Shown in pieces: positions 47,899 through 58,243 of a stretch of DNA of 64,000 nt. Under the pieces are notes generated by a model that searched no databases, was not told where the DNA came from, and worked only from the letters and a program-made list of their open reading frames with translations. The position numbers and the translations under genes were made by a program. How positions within the stretch are numbered: the first letter of the stretch is position 1; the number at the start of each line of letters is the position of its first letter. Source of the DNA: Ligustrum vulgare (taxonomy: Eukaryota; Streptophyta; Magnoliopsida; Lamiales; Oleaceae); assembly GCA_963555705.1 (NCBI GenBank), contig OY743184.1:18961859-19025858 (forward strand), written 5' to 3'.

Positions 47899-48552
47899 TC
47901 ATAAAGTTAAGTTTACATTAACCGGACTCCATTTTCGCTTGATTCCCCTTCCTTGCGACCAATCTATCTTAACCCCTGCTGGATCTTGTATTGAGATATA
48001 TGACTGCAGCTTATCCAGTAGTTCATCAATAGTAGGAGCAGAAATAAGGAGCCTTCTGGAAAATGGAGAGATGAATCCCTGTTCCACAGCATAATCAAGA
48101 AAGGTTAACAAGCCATCAAAGAAATTGTTAACATTCAGAAGCCCAATAGGCTTAGTATGGAGATCTAGTTGAGCCCACGAGGTAATGTTAAAGATTTCTT
48201 CTAAGGTACCAAAACCTCCGGGCAGGGCTATAAAGGCATCAGAACCATATAGCATACAAGTTATGCGTTCATGGATGGATAAGGTTTGAACTTCATGCCC
48301 TCGTGTTTTTCCTGCAACATCTACCAAAGGGACAGGTATGACACCGATTACTTTTGATTTCTCTGTAATAGCAGATTGGGAAACACAACCCATTAGACCA
48401 CTGCTACCACCCCCATATACAAGAGTGATACCTTTTTCCCCCAGTTTCTTTCCAAGATCTACGGCCGCTTCTAGATAACTGAAGCCTTTCCCCACTTTTG
48501 ATCCACAAAATACACAAATAGTTTTGATCTGTCGAAGTTTTGGTGCTTCCAT
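47899..48552 (-). CDS. LOG-like: LOG-family cytokinin riboside 5'-monophosphate phosphoribohydrolase, retrotransposon-borne
   Basis: Intact 217-codon ORF, ATG at 48552, TGA at 47901-47899, normal length for LOG proteins. LOG enzymes release active cytokinin bases from cytokinin nucleotides in cytosol and nucleus. Conserved features: Rossmann start TICVFCGS (11-18), the nucleotide-binding LVYGGGSSGLMG (44-55), IGVIP (69-73), SDAFIALPGGFGTLEEIF (104-121) with Glu119 of the PGGxGTxxE motif, and KPIGLLNVNNFFD (134-146). The usual motif Tyr is Phe (residue 114), and the Arg-Lys pair before it reads Arg96-Ile97, so activity needs testing. It has no introns, whereas plant LOG genes normally have several, which points to a retrocopy. 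It lies antisense inside an LTR retrotransposon, 296 bp downstream of a second ORF on the same strand, with a TATA-like site of its own. Confidence 0.93.
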   Translation of the reverse strand: MEAPKLRQIKTICVFCGSKVGKGFSYLEAAVDLGKKLGEKGITLVYGGGSSGLMGCVSQSAITEKSKVIGVIPVPLVDVAGKTRGHEVQTLSIHERITCMLYGSDAFIALPGGFGTLEEIFNITSWAQLDLHTKPIGLLNVNNFFDGLLTFLDYAVEQGFISPFSRRLLISAPTIDELLDKLQSYISIQDPAGVKIDWSQGRGIKRKWSPVNVNLTL

Positions 48553-48626
48553 CTTTGATAGTATAGAAGAGAAAACTTACGAAGAAGATGTGATTTTGGG
48601 ATGCCTGAACTATGAAATATGTTTGA

Positions 48627-48636
48627 CTATTTAAAG
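48627..48636 (-). promoter_or_regulatory. Candidate TATA box for the LOG ORF
   Basis: CTTTAAATAG on the minus strand, about 75-85 bp before the LOG ATG. It would give a short leader and allow transcription independent of the LTR. Inference from sequence only. Confidence 0.4.
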
Positions 48637-48727
48637 CCGGAAAAATTTACTGTTTTTGATTGATTATGAAAAAGTAAAGATTTATTTTTGACAAAATCGG
48701 CCAACTTTTGACTGTTTTACCAAAGAT

Positions 48728-48743
48728 ATCACCTTTCGGTGAT
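48728..48743 (-). promoter_or_regulatory. Perfect 6-bp hairpin with GAAA loop upstream of LOG
   Basis: On the minus strand ATCACC-GAAA-GGTGAT, a GNRA-type tetraloop hairpin in the gap between the two ORFs. If the two ORFs share a transcript it would be a stable structured element. Function unknown. Confidence 0.45.
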
Positions 48744-48848
48744 TTATTTCCAGCTTTATCAAAACTCGAGAAAGGAAAATATATTTTATTTCCAAAACGC
48801 GTGAAAGAAAACAGCAAAATATTTTAAATGTGTATCAAGAGATTTACC

Positions 48849-49448
48849 TTATATCATTGTTGAACTGCCAGAAGCCTCATTTTGTAAAACAGACTGGCAA
48901 ACAGGATCTTTTGCTATTATATTTTGGAGACTATAACGATTTTTGTCCTCGTTAAACTGAGCGTATAAGGAGAGAAGTTCACGTTGCACATAACCACTTG
49001 GGTGCGTCTCAAGAGTCAGTCGAATATCATCCAAAGACTCCTTACTCAGTCCACCCTTTATGAATTTGATTTTATCATCCCGATTAGTAGAAGAATATCC
49101 TACTGTTTTGCAACGAGTATCACAGTTCCAACGAGCACATTTGTAGCAACCATTCAGCCTTTTTGCTCTTCGTTTCTTTGCGAAGGTGCTTTTGCCTAAA
49201 CCAGGCATGTGCTTTGGAAATGTCATAGGTAATTCACCAGATAGTCGAACCTTTGCTTCGATCAACCAGCGAACATCTTCTGAAACACCATGAGCCATCA
49301 GCAACCTCAATCTTTCGAGTCTTATTCGATAGATTTTCCTCAGATCATTCATTGGAAGACTGGAATAATACTTGCGAATGTTTGTAAGAATGATATCCAT
49401 GTTTTTGATGGATCTAACCTCTTCCCAGCATGAACTATTTAAAAGCAT
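48849..49448 (-). CDS. Basic Cys-rich protein of unknown function in the LOG-carrying element
   Basis: Intact 199-codon ORF, ATG at 49448 (a second ATG is at codon 17), TAA at 48851-48849. I do not recognise it as a plant family. Visible features: an Arg/Leu-rich helical N-terminal half (LRKIYRIRLERLRLL, 36-50), a strongly basic stretch KKRRAKR (91-97) and, right after it, Cys101-x2-Cys104-x4-Cys109-x3-Cys113, a possible zinc-binding or nucleic-acid-binding motif. The C-terminal half is mixed helical, ending near VLQNEASGSS. The basic-then-Cys layout is reminiscent of the small nucleic-acid-binding proteins of some filamentous plant RNA viruses, but Cys spacing differs and this is only a suggestion. 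Same strand as and upstream of LOG, so the two may be a cassette. Absence of stops suggests recent capture or selection. Confidence 0.7.
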   Translation of the reverse strand: MLLNSSCWEEVRSIKNMDIILTNIRKYYSSLPMNDLRKIYRIRLERLRLLMAHGVSEDVRWLIEAKVRLSGELPMTFPKHMPGLGKSTFAKKRRAKRLNGCYKCARWNCDTRCKTVGYSSTNRDDKIKFIKGGLSKESLDDIRLTLETHPSGYVQRELLSLYAQFNEDKNRYSLQNIIAKDPVCQSVLQNEASGSSTMI

Positions 49449-50305
49449 TAAGGATCGGAGGGAATCCGCGTGATATTGATTCCAGCAAGAAAGCGTGGAA
49501 TAGAATAATGGAAAAGAGGGAACAAGAGTTTATGCGCCGTTTACTTTCTTGATAAAAGGAAGATTTGATGATGACGGGATTTGAGATATGGAATATTTTC
49601 TTGGATTTTTGGGTACTGATATTTTGATATAATAATCAAGGTATAGAAATAATACGGGGATACGTGAAAGTGAAATAATGACTGTATTGAATCAGGATTA
49701 ATAAGTTTGTGCAAGTGAAAGGAATACCTTACGGGAAATGTTATGATATTTGAGTTAAGAATTTTAATTATTTGGGAGATATTTGTTTATTGAATTTTGC
49801 AGAAATTTTGGGTTACAAATATTGGAAAGATAAACTGATGATTATGTTGATATGTGAATAACATGTTTGGGTATATTACATAGAGAATATTCAGGTAATC
49901 GTTTTAATTATTTTGGGATATTTGGTGATAAGAAGAAATGACAAATTATTATGGTATGATATGTTAGTAAAGATTTATTGAAATTTTAGAGATATTAATA
50001 CGAATATTTGAGGTTACATGATACGATGATAAGTGACAGGTTACATGAGTACTACAAGATATGATGAAATATCACATACGATTGGAAATTTTCATTTTGA
50101 GTTAGAATTTATGAGTAGACACATATGTCTATTATTGATAAGAAAAATACATGTTCTTAAGAAAACAAAGAGATGCATTTAGTAAAAGTCCAGTGGGTTA
50201 GATATTATAATGATGAGATTACTAAGAGAAAGAAGAGAAGAGATTCTGATTAAGTGTTCAGAAATCATAAGATCAAGTAAGTTTAATTTCGAGGACGAAA
50301 TTATT
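49449..50305. other. Noncoding interior before the polypurine tract
   Basis: No ORF or repeat recognised. On the minus strand this is the upstream region of the 199-codon ORF and may contain its promoter. Confidence 0.4.
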
Positions 50306-50320
50306 TTAAGGGGGTAAGTT
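50306..50320 (+). promoter_or_regulatory. Polypurine tract of the LOG-carrying element
   Basis: TTAAGGGGGTAAGTT directly before the 3' LTR, preceded by AATTTCGAGGACGAAATT, a phrase typical of the pol end of plant chromoviruses. Confidence 0.85.
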
Positions 50321-52535
50321 TGTAGCGACCAAGAATTTTTACGCGATTAATAATTATTTTAATAGAAAATCGTGTCGCTACTATTTCACCCATTTTTATT
50401 AAGTAACGCCGTGACGTATTCGTATAGCCAAGTCAAGAAATAATCGAGATCGTTCGATTTTAAATTAAATTCCGAATTTCTAAAAATATCTCCATTCTCT
50501 TGATTTAAAGTATATTAAGTCCAAGTACTTAATTCAATGTTATCCCAATATTTATTTATACAAAAATTACTTTTATTATTGAAATTAAGAAAATATATGC
50601 AAGCATGGGAGGTTCCATTATATGTAATCATGAAGAGCATAATATTTGTATAAATATGGAAAAGTATATGAATGATTTATATACTCCATTATATATAATC
50701 ATGAAGAGCATAATATTTGTATAAATATGGAAAAGTATATGAATGATTGATAAGACTCCATTATATGTAATCATGAAGAGCATAATATTTGTATAAATAT
50801 GGAAAAGTATATGAATGATTTATATACTCCATTATATATAATCATGAAGAGCATAATATTTGTATAAATATGGAAAAGTATATGAATGATTTATATACTC
50901 CATTATATATAATCATGAAGAGCATAATATTTGTATAAATATGGAAAAGTATATGAATGATTGATAAGACTCCATTATATATAATCATGAAGAGCATAAT
51001 ATTTGTATAAATATGGAAAAATATATGAATGATTGATAAGACTCCATTATATATAATCATGAAGAGCATATTATTTGTATAAATATGGAAAAGTATATGA
51101 ATGGTGCTTTACTTTAAGAAAAGGATGTGTTAAAATTAATAGAATTGAATGATTATGTTTACAATATGCCAACTTTATACATCTATTTAAACTCATCTCT
51201 TTTACACACAACTCTACACATATACACTTATTTCCAATCTCTTGACAAAATCCACAAGTAAGAGAAATTCAAGGTGGTCAAGAAAGTTTTGGTCCATTTA
51301 CTACTACACTTCATTTTAATCTTTTAAAAGGTAAGTATATTTTATGTTTTTATGAAAAGTAAGTATGTTTTTATGAAAGGTAAATACACCTTATGTTTTT
51401 ATGAAAAGTAAGTATATTTTATGTTTTTATGAAAAGTAAGTATGTTTTTATGAAAGGTAAATACACCTTATGTTTTTATGAAAATTAAGTATGTTGTTAT
51501 GAAATGTAAGTATATCTTATGTTTTTATGAAAATTAAGTATGTTGTTATGAAATGTAAGTATATCTTATGTTTTTATGAAAATTAAGTATGTTGTTATGA
51601 AATGTAAGTATATCTTATGTTTTTATGAAAATTAAGTATGTTGTTATGAAATGTAAGTATATCTTATGTTTTTATGAAAATTAAGTATGTTGTTATGAAA
51701 TGTAAGTATATCTTATGTTTTTATGAAAAGTAAGTATGTTTTTATGAAAGGTAAATACACCTTATGTTTTTATGAAAAGTAAGTATGTTTTTATGACAAG
51801 TAAGTATATCTTATGTTTTTATGAAAAGTAAGTATGTTTTTATGAAAGGTAAATACACCTTATGTTTTTATGAAAAGTAAGTATGTTTTTATGACAAGTA
51901 AGTATATCTTATGTTTTTATGAAAAGTAAGTATGTTTTTATGAAAGGTAAATACACCTTATGTTTTTATGAAAAGTAAGTATGTTTTTATGACAAGTAAG
52001 TATATCTTATGTTTTTATGAAAATGTTTGGATCATTGCTATGAAATCAATCTCACAAGATTGTTATGGGTTCCATATGATATGTTTATGATTATGCTAAG
52101 GGGACCGGAGTTTAGTAGCGCTACACATAAGAATTCTTGCCATTTAAGTTCGGTAAAATTCTTGTGTCTCCCTATGTTTATGAGTATTTCGATCCTATCC
52201 TATGTTATGATGAAAATGATCCATATGCTTTCAAAAGAAAATTTATGCTTGGTATACTTACTGGGATTTTATAAATCTCACTCCACGATATTTACCATTT
52301 TCAGATAATTGAATGTTCGAGGCGATCAACATGGAAGTGGCAAAAGTGGTTAAGATTGATGAGATAATTATGTTGAACTTTATGTAAGAAAATTATGTTC
52401 TATTTTTATTCACAAATAAAATTATGGGATTCTAATTATTCTTTTGAATAATTTTACATTACTATTTAAGTCTCGATAATATGATATGAGTCACTTTTAG
52501 TGGCACTCGAATGGTCGAGAATTCGGGTCGTCACA
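50321..52535 (+). repeat. 3' LTR of the LOG-carrying element
   Basis: 2215 bp. Nearly identical to the 5' LTR: by eye I find three substitutions (A/G near 50509, C/T near 51192, G/T near 52314). The main difference is a 539-bp expansion of the TTATGTTTTTATGAAA array at 51330-52024, including five near-identical 49-bp units GAAATGTAAGTATATC...ATTAAGTATGTTGTTAT. Confidence 0.93.
51330..52024 (+). repeat. Expanded tandem array in 3' LTR
   Basis: Contains several higher-order units. A 49-bp unit with AAATTAAGTATGTTGTTATG is found only here, and a unit with GACAAGTAAGTATATC is repeated three times near its right end. Confidence 0.9.
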
Positions 52536-52540
52536 CCAAG
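52536..52540. repeat. Target-site duplication CCAAG, right copy
   Basis: Identical to 44056-44060. Confidence 0.95.
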
Positions 52541-52960
52541 GCAGTATCCTGGCCCCTATTCCTGTCTCTTTGACGATTGTCAATTCTTTCCTTAGTTGAG
52601 TTCTTCCACGGAGCTCTCCTATCAGCTCGGTTGAACTTCTGACCACCAGTTTTTTGAGTTCTCCCTGTGTCGGGAGGATAGTCACCTGCCCTTCTCCCCT
52701 GCGCCTTTTGGTCAACTAACATGTGGATTTCCCAACAATCCTCCGTTGCGTGACCGTAATATCTGTGATAGGCGCAGTAAGCCCCAATCATAGGCTGCTT
52801 TCCACTTCGGCCACTTTCCACTCTCCCTTGAGCCGTGGGAGGATTTTGAGAAGGGGTGTTAGAGTGCAAGTGAGGGATAGCTTACGTGATTTTTGTGGCA
52901 AAGCTAGATCCTGTCCCCGGAAATGGACGAGGCGCGCCACCTCGGTTACTGCCGACCCAA
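52541..52960 (-). pseudogene. Second Tat element: gag C-terminal part
   Basis: Minus-strand gag with the intact knuckle C-x2-H-x4-H-x4-C (CAYHRYYGHATEDC, about 52780-52740) and a basic tail RADRRAPWKNSTKERIDNRQ. A stop interrupts the frame near 52880. The frame joins the pol part at 44055 when the LOG-carrying element is removed. The right edge abuts a copia fragment at about 52960 with no LTR, so the element is truncated. Confidence 0.85.
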
Positions 52961-53423
52961 TTTGGATTGGGGCTCATGTCCTGACACTAGGAAATCTGTG
53001 ACCGGCTATTGTATGTTTCTTAGTGATTCAATTGTATCTTGGAAGGTAAAGAAACAAACAACCATCTCTCGTTCTTCGACTGAAGCCGAAGATAGAGCAC
53101 TGGCATCTAATGCAAGTGAATTGGTTTGGATTCATCAACTGCTCAAAGATTTTCATGTTAATATTTCCTGTCCAGCTCTTCTTTTCTGTGACAACCAGGA
53201 AGCGGTCCACATTGCCTCAAATCCCACTTTTCATGAGCGCACGAAACATATCGAGATAGACTGTCACTTTATCCGCGACAAAATCACAGAAGGTTTCATC
53301 AAACTATTGCCCATTCGTTCTCAGCATCAACTGGCAGATGTGTTCACCAAGCCCTTACCTTCTACTCAACTCTTTCCTCTTTTATCCATGATGTCCATCA
53401 AAGATATCCATGGTCCATCTTGA
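52961..53423 (+). pseudogene. Copia RNase H C-terminal fragment
   Basis: Frame reads [20 protein letters not shown], then [56 protein letters not shown] and [12 protein letters not shown], the end of a plant copia polyprotein. It is well preserved but only the last about 150 residues are present. It abuts the Tat fragment directly, with no LTR or target duplication at the junction. Confidence 0.85.
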
Positions 53424-53630
53424 GGGGGAGTAATAGAGTTAGTTACCAGTTGGTTGTACAGTTATAGTTACAAGTTAGTTGTATAGTTAACAGTTAATTA
53501 GCTTAACAGTTGTAATTAGTTAAATGATGCTCACTGTATATAAACGAGACTCTATATTTTAGTTGAATAATAATTCAATTTTCAGCTCATCTTCTACCTT
53601 CATCACTGAATTCTCTGCTTAATATCTTCT
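53424..53630 (+). repeat. Copia 3' LTR, partial
   Basis: A polypurine tract GAGGGGGAG (53421-53429) precedes TAATAGAGTTAGTTACCAG, an LTR start with altered first bases. It contains TATATAAACGAGACTC (53536) as TATA/leader and ends near CTGCTTAATATCTTCTCA. Short LTRs like this are common in copia. The end is approximate. Confidence 0.6.
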
Positions 53631-54827
53631 CAATTTTCCCTCTTCTATCCATTTATGAAAATATCTTTTCCTCAAATTGAGGATTGGTATCGGTTGACTC
53701 GATTGAGTTCCAGTACGTGTATAATCGGGACATCGAAGGGTAGGAAATTGACAACTACGGTAACTATAGACGCATCGATGACCTACGATGAGGATAAAAC
53801 AGAGCACGAGTCTCTGTCTCTCCACACTATCTAGCAGAATTTTCCTAGGTGCCCCACAGATGCTGTTGCCTCTCCCTTTTATAAGGTTTCTCCACATGTG
53901 CCTCCTAACCAAATGCCCAACAGATTTTATTCTTTCCCAGCTTCTAGAATACTCCTACGTCTCTGATACGTTTTTTGAATTGGGGTTCTATCATATTTCA
54001 CATTTAAAAAGGTAGTTAGCAGACATTTACTCTGCTTTATGTGAGATCTAACATAGTTGAGACTGCCTAAATCTACTCTATTATCTACAAATCCTAAAAC
54101 AAAACAGCTTCACCCTGACATAAGTTTGTCATTCTAGTTCTAGATTAAGGGTCAAAAAAGGAGTAGGTAGTTTCCGAAAATATGAAATATCTACTTCCCT
54201 TGGATCCAAAAGAATAAGGTAAATGAACTTGTCGATTGGACGAATCAAATGCTTCTCTTTTCAAAGTTACCAACATTTTCATGAATAAACTGGAGCTAAA
54301 TATGAAGTTATCCAAAAAAAAATATCTGAAAAATAGTTAGTAGGTCAAATGCAGGTACATCAAGTTTTCTACTGCAAAACCTTAACTCCACTACTCATCT
54401 CGCTACGCTATCAGATTGGGAAAAAAAAAAAAGGAACAATACCATAAAATAATTCAAAAAAGATCATTTACTGGTAATTACGAAAGATACATTCATCAAA
54501 AGTATTTGTTGTAGACTTGTGGTGCTACTTTAAGCTATTAGGAAAAGCAACCATTCAATAGCAATCAAGATCTGTTTACTAAAGCCGAACTGTAAGTGAC
54601 AGAAGACTTTGAATATTTTTAAATGTATGTGTTTGCTGTCAACTAACAATACATCAGGACCAAATTGGTCAATGGCTTCAACACGCAAAATTTACTTTCT
54701 CAATGCACAAACAAGAAGCCAAAATACATGGAGAACGTGGACAAGGGGCAGCAAGAATAACAAAATTTAATTAAGTGTAGGAAAAAAGTCCATAGAAAAA
54801 CGAACAGTGAAGATGAAAGTTCAAGGA
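53631..54827. other. Intergenic, possible LTR relic
   Basis: On the minus strand CTTATAAAAGGGAGAGGC near 53885 followed by a leader looks like an LTR promoter relic. The rest shows no ORF or repeat with clear ends. Confidence 0.35.
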
Positions 54828-56834
54828 TACAAGGTGCTATATTTGGTGGAACTGCATTTTGGGAATATCTGCAGAAATAGACATAAATTGGCACATCAGT
54901 ATAAATGCAACTCATCAACCAGATTTCAGTAAAAAAAACCTCGCCAGGACAAAAACTGCAATTCATATCCACAAAAAACCCATACCAGAAACATTAACAA
55001 CTTCTTTGAGACATAATGCAAGTCGTGAGGATATGGCACTATCCACAAATACATTATACATAAGAGTGCAGTGCACACTCTACAGGAAATCAATCTGAGA
55101 AGCCCTACAGCATTCAGAATCATATGTGAAAATGCATCTTTGCAGCTGCCAGCTCGTTCTTTCATTTGTTGCAGTGGCACTTAATATACCATTTAACTAG
55201 AGATCAGAAGCAAGTATATGCTCCACCACCTCCTGCTGGTAGTTTACAGCCATCCACATTCGCTTTACTACTACTTTCAGTTGTCTTTTACAAGTGGAAG
55301 AAATGTACATAATTTGTCTCACATGTTACCTTGAAAGCTCTTTGTGCTATCATCAATTTTATAGGGTTCATTTTATTTATTCCATTGATAATTACTTCCA
55401 AACGACATCTCCACCTCAATTTGGAAACAAAAGAAGATACTGAAGGAGCATATTTCCATGAAAGAGAAAACTTAATTTGAAGACTGAATTCTCTTCACCG
55501 ACTAATTTTCAACAGCTCATTTGGCCAGATAGCTAGACTTGTAAGTTTATTATTTCATTGCATGAAAACTTCAAAATTACAAGTGCTGCTTGTATACCAT
55601 CGTGTAATAATGTTGAAGGAAATCAACTGTCATGATAAATTCTTCTGAATTCATAAGCCAAAAAAGCCTACTTGCTAAGGTGCAGTAAAACTAAAATCAG
55701 AATTGCAACCAATGGTTATGCATATATGAATTAAACAAGGACATTTGAAGTGTTGATTCATTTTTACAAGGAAACGTTGAAAAAAGAGTTCTAATGGCAA
55801 AACTATTGCTAGTAAAATGACATTTTCCAAAGAATTCCATAAACAATCTTTAAGAAAAATTCACCTCGTGAAATCATCAACCAAATTGATTGTAATATTT
55901 GGTTTCCAATATGATATCCATTCAACTGGTCCACCTTCTCTGTGTTCAAATTGATCATCTTCAGTTACCTAAAGCAGATTTATTCAACAAAGCCATAAAT
56001 TTCTACATATAACATAAAAAACAAACACGTGCAAGAAAATCTTAACATCGCCACAGGGTATTCAAATTCATAACTTCATCTATAGCCCAGAATGAAAATT
56101 ACGAAGCAAGGATGACAACCAAATGGCTCATGAGGTTGAGTAGAAACCAGCAAACAAGCATTTCAGTGTGTACCTCAGAGACATTTCACCACCACTAGAG
56201 TCTTCTGAATTCCCCAACAGAGACTTCCTTTAGTCGGCTTTTGACTTGGGAAAATAGGTTACAACAGCTAAATGCAAGGACAAAATCTTGTTAGTTTTAC
56301 ATTATTACAACATTTCTACATTTTAACGAAGAGGGGGAAAAATTTAATCAGTTAATATGATCTTATGGTGGGTTCGCCCGAAGGCAGCGAATGTCTGGTA
56401 TTCAGGATCGTTGGGATCTGGTGGGTAACCAGAACGTGCAAAGAATACATGAGCATAGAGACTCCCATTGTGCTTTAAAGCCTGAGAGGTAAATCACAAG
56501 TAATATAATTTTCTACTTTTGGTAAATAAATCCTTTTTTAAGTTAACAGCTTTGATGAACAATGAATAAAAGAAATCCAACACAAGCATTGATAACGTCT
56601 AGGAGTATTTGATGGAATAAACATCCAGAAGTTTGATTATGCAATTGCATAAAAAATACATCACTATAGCATGTCAATAAATCATACCTCAGAAGGATAG
56701 TACTTCAACGATATAGACCTGGTACTGTCTGGACCCCAAACTGCATAAGGTATATTTGTCTCATGCCAAAAAAGTGATCCTTCACTGCCAAAATCATTAA
56801 ATTGTTCCTGCTCTGAAAGGTACAACCACATATC
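54828..56834 (-). pseudogene. CLPTM1-like: CLPTM1-family gene fragment (decayed)
   Basis: Five exons on the minus strand match plant CLPTM1 (cleft lip and palate transmembrane 1-like) proteins, membrane proteins of the endomembrane system. 56834-56688: DMWLYLSEQEQFNDFGSEGS to KYYPSE (49 codons, phase 0). 56481-56367: LKHNGSLYAHVFFARSGYPP to GRTH. 56267-56174: VVTYFPKSKAD, then stop. 55968-55865: EGGPVEWISYWKPNITINLV. 54868 to about 54828: YSQNAVPPNIAP. Most junctions keep AG/GT signals and phases. Defects: an in-frame TAA at 56232-56230; the exon-2 donor reads AT instead of GT (56366-56365); exon 5 decays after NIAP; the first exon and the whole C-terminal transmembrane half are missing. Remnant or captured copy, not functional. 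Confidence 0.8.
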
Positions 56835-57057
56835 CTGAAAATGAATATACAGAGATTTCAAGTTCGAGTGCAGACAATGAGTGGAAAATCAAAGAGATGA
56901 TCAGTTTTGGCCAAAAAATGAAATGATGTGAAATTTTAGAAGTTTAAATCCAAAATCTTTGATACAGAAAGATATCTATTCAATTTGTAAGTAAATTATA
57001 CTCGATCCAGCAAACAAGATTTAAGTTAATAGTTAATAGAACAGGAGACGGTATGCT
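56835..57057. other. Intron-like sequence upstream of CLPTM1 exon
   Basis: AT-rich sequence ending at the hAT target duplication GGTATGCT (57050-57057). The missing first CLPTM1 exon was not found here. Confidence 0.4.
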
Positions 57058-58022
57058 CAGGGGGGGATGCACAGCATGGCGAGCCGACGCGGCCGCCCAT
57101 GCTGGATCCGCGAGAAAAAAAATAATGGGTCATAATGAATTTGTTTTTTGAGCTAACGCCTAACAATGAAGATAAAAATGAAAGAAAATGAAAATCAGGT
57201 TTTTGGTTAAAAATAATGGCTGACTTAGCTTGATTGATGAAGAATTTCTCGAGAAATATGTTGTGAATCAGATTCTCATATGTATCTTCATCATTTCCAC
57301 CGGTTTATTTTATTTTATTTTTGCAAGAGCCCAAAAGCTATCTGTATTTCTTCTCTCTCCCGGCGGAGACCAGGAGCAACAATGAAGAAAACCCCCTTGC
57401 TTTCTCTCTATTAAGTAATATATATAGAAAATGATATTTACATTCTAGGCTCTTCATTAAATAATTACATGCTAGGTCAATCTATATTAGTTGTGATCAA
57501 TTTTACCCATATCTTTGTATAATCACCAAAGTCCCTCAAATTTATATTAGGTAGTCTCAACCCCTAGTCTGACGTGGAATTGGACCAATAAGCTCGTTGA
57601 CTGTTGACTAGATGACTTTTGACCTTGACCAGAATTATGGATATAAAAGCCCTGTTATGGAGAAATTTCTCCAACTGAAAAAGAACAGAATTTTATTCTC
57701 AAAGACAGTCTGAAAAAAGTGAATAGTTTTAGGGATTTATCTAACTGAAGGGCTGAAAAGACAGGTAATGAAGAGGAGGGCAGTGATGGAAGGAGCTCAG
57801 GAAGGAGCGAGGAAATTTACTCACTTAATACGGAATCACTTGATGACTCGGAAGGAGACTCTAAGGAAGGGAAGGAGGATTCTACTGGTCGGAAGTCATT
57901 AAGTTATGGAACTTTGGCTAATGGCCTATGCAAACCATGCTAGGACAATAAGTTACTCGAACTTTGACCGTTGACGAGTCAACAGCCACCCTAGCTGAAC
58001 AAAATTTATGGATCCGTCACTA
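57058..58022. mobile_element. Non-autonomous hAT-like element
   Basis: 8-bp target duplications GGTATGCT (57050-57057) and GTTATGCT (58023-58030), 7 of 8 matching. Ends CAGGGGGGGATGCA and (reverse-complemented) TAGTGACGGATCCA, 9 of 14 matching, consistent with a CAGTGGCGGATCCA-type hAT terminus. No transposase. The left end holds a GC-rich inverted pair CAGCATGG/CCATGCTG around GCGGCCGC. Confidence 0.65.
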
Positions 58023-58243
58023 GTTATGCTTACAGATCAGGTAAGCGTGTGAGAGAGAAATGAATGTATCGCAATTTTTCCTAAGAAAATTGGCTTTAAA
58101 GGCAGTTGTTTATGTTTTCCTTTTATAAATAGTCACAAGAAGTTTTTTAGACATCATTTAAACAAATTCAGAACATATATACCAAAAATGCCTAAGAAAA
58201 TATGTTGTAAGCACATTTTTTTGGAAATAATTGCCTGCAACTA

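Larger units (their letters stand above)
44061..52535 (+). mobile_element. Young non-autonomous LTR retrotransposon carrying a LOG gene
   Basis: 8475 bp: LTR (44061-45736), tRNA-Met primer site (45739-45750), 4.5 kb interior, polypurine tract (50306-50320), LTR (50321-52535), with perfect 5-bp target duplications CCAAG. The LTR style, the AATTTCGAGGACGAAATT phrase before the polypurine tract and the related solo LTR at 24518 suggest a Ty3/gypsy chromovirus-derived family. No gag, protease, RT or integrase is visible in the interior; proteins would have to come from another element. The interior instead holds two intact minus-strand ORFs: a 199-codon Cys-rich protein and a LOG homologue. Aligned LTR parts differ by about three substitutions by eye, so insertion is recent. 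The length difference is a tandem-array expansion. Confidence 0.93.

Noticed and set aside
53619..53912. 97-codon minus-strand ORF
   Set aside because: Overlaps an LTR-like relic with a TATA box; no recognisable domain.
57085..57112. GCGGCCGC and GGATCC close together, suggesting cloning vector
   Set aside because: They sit in the end of a hAT-like element with matching termini and target duplication; no vector backbone is visible.
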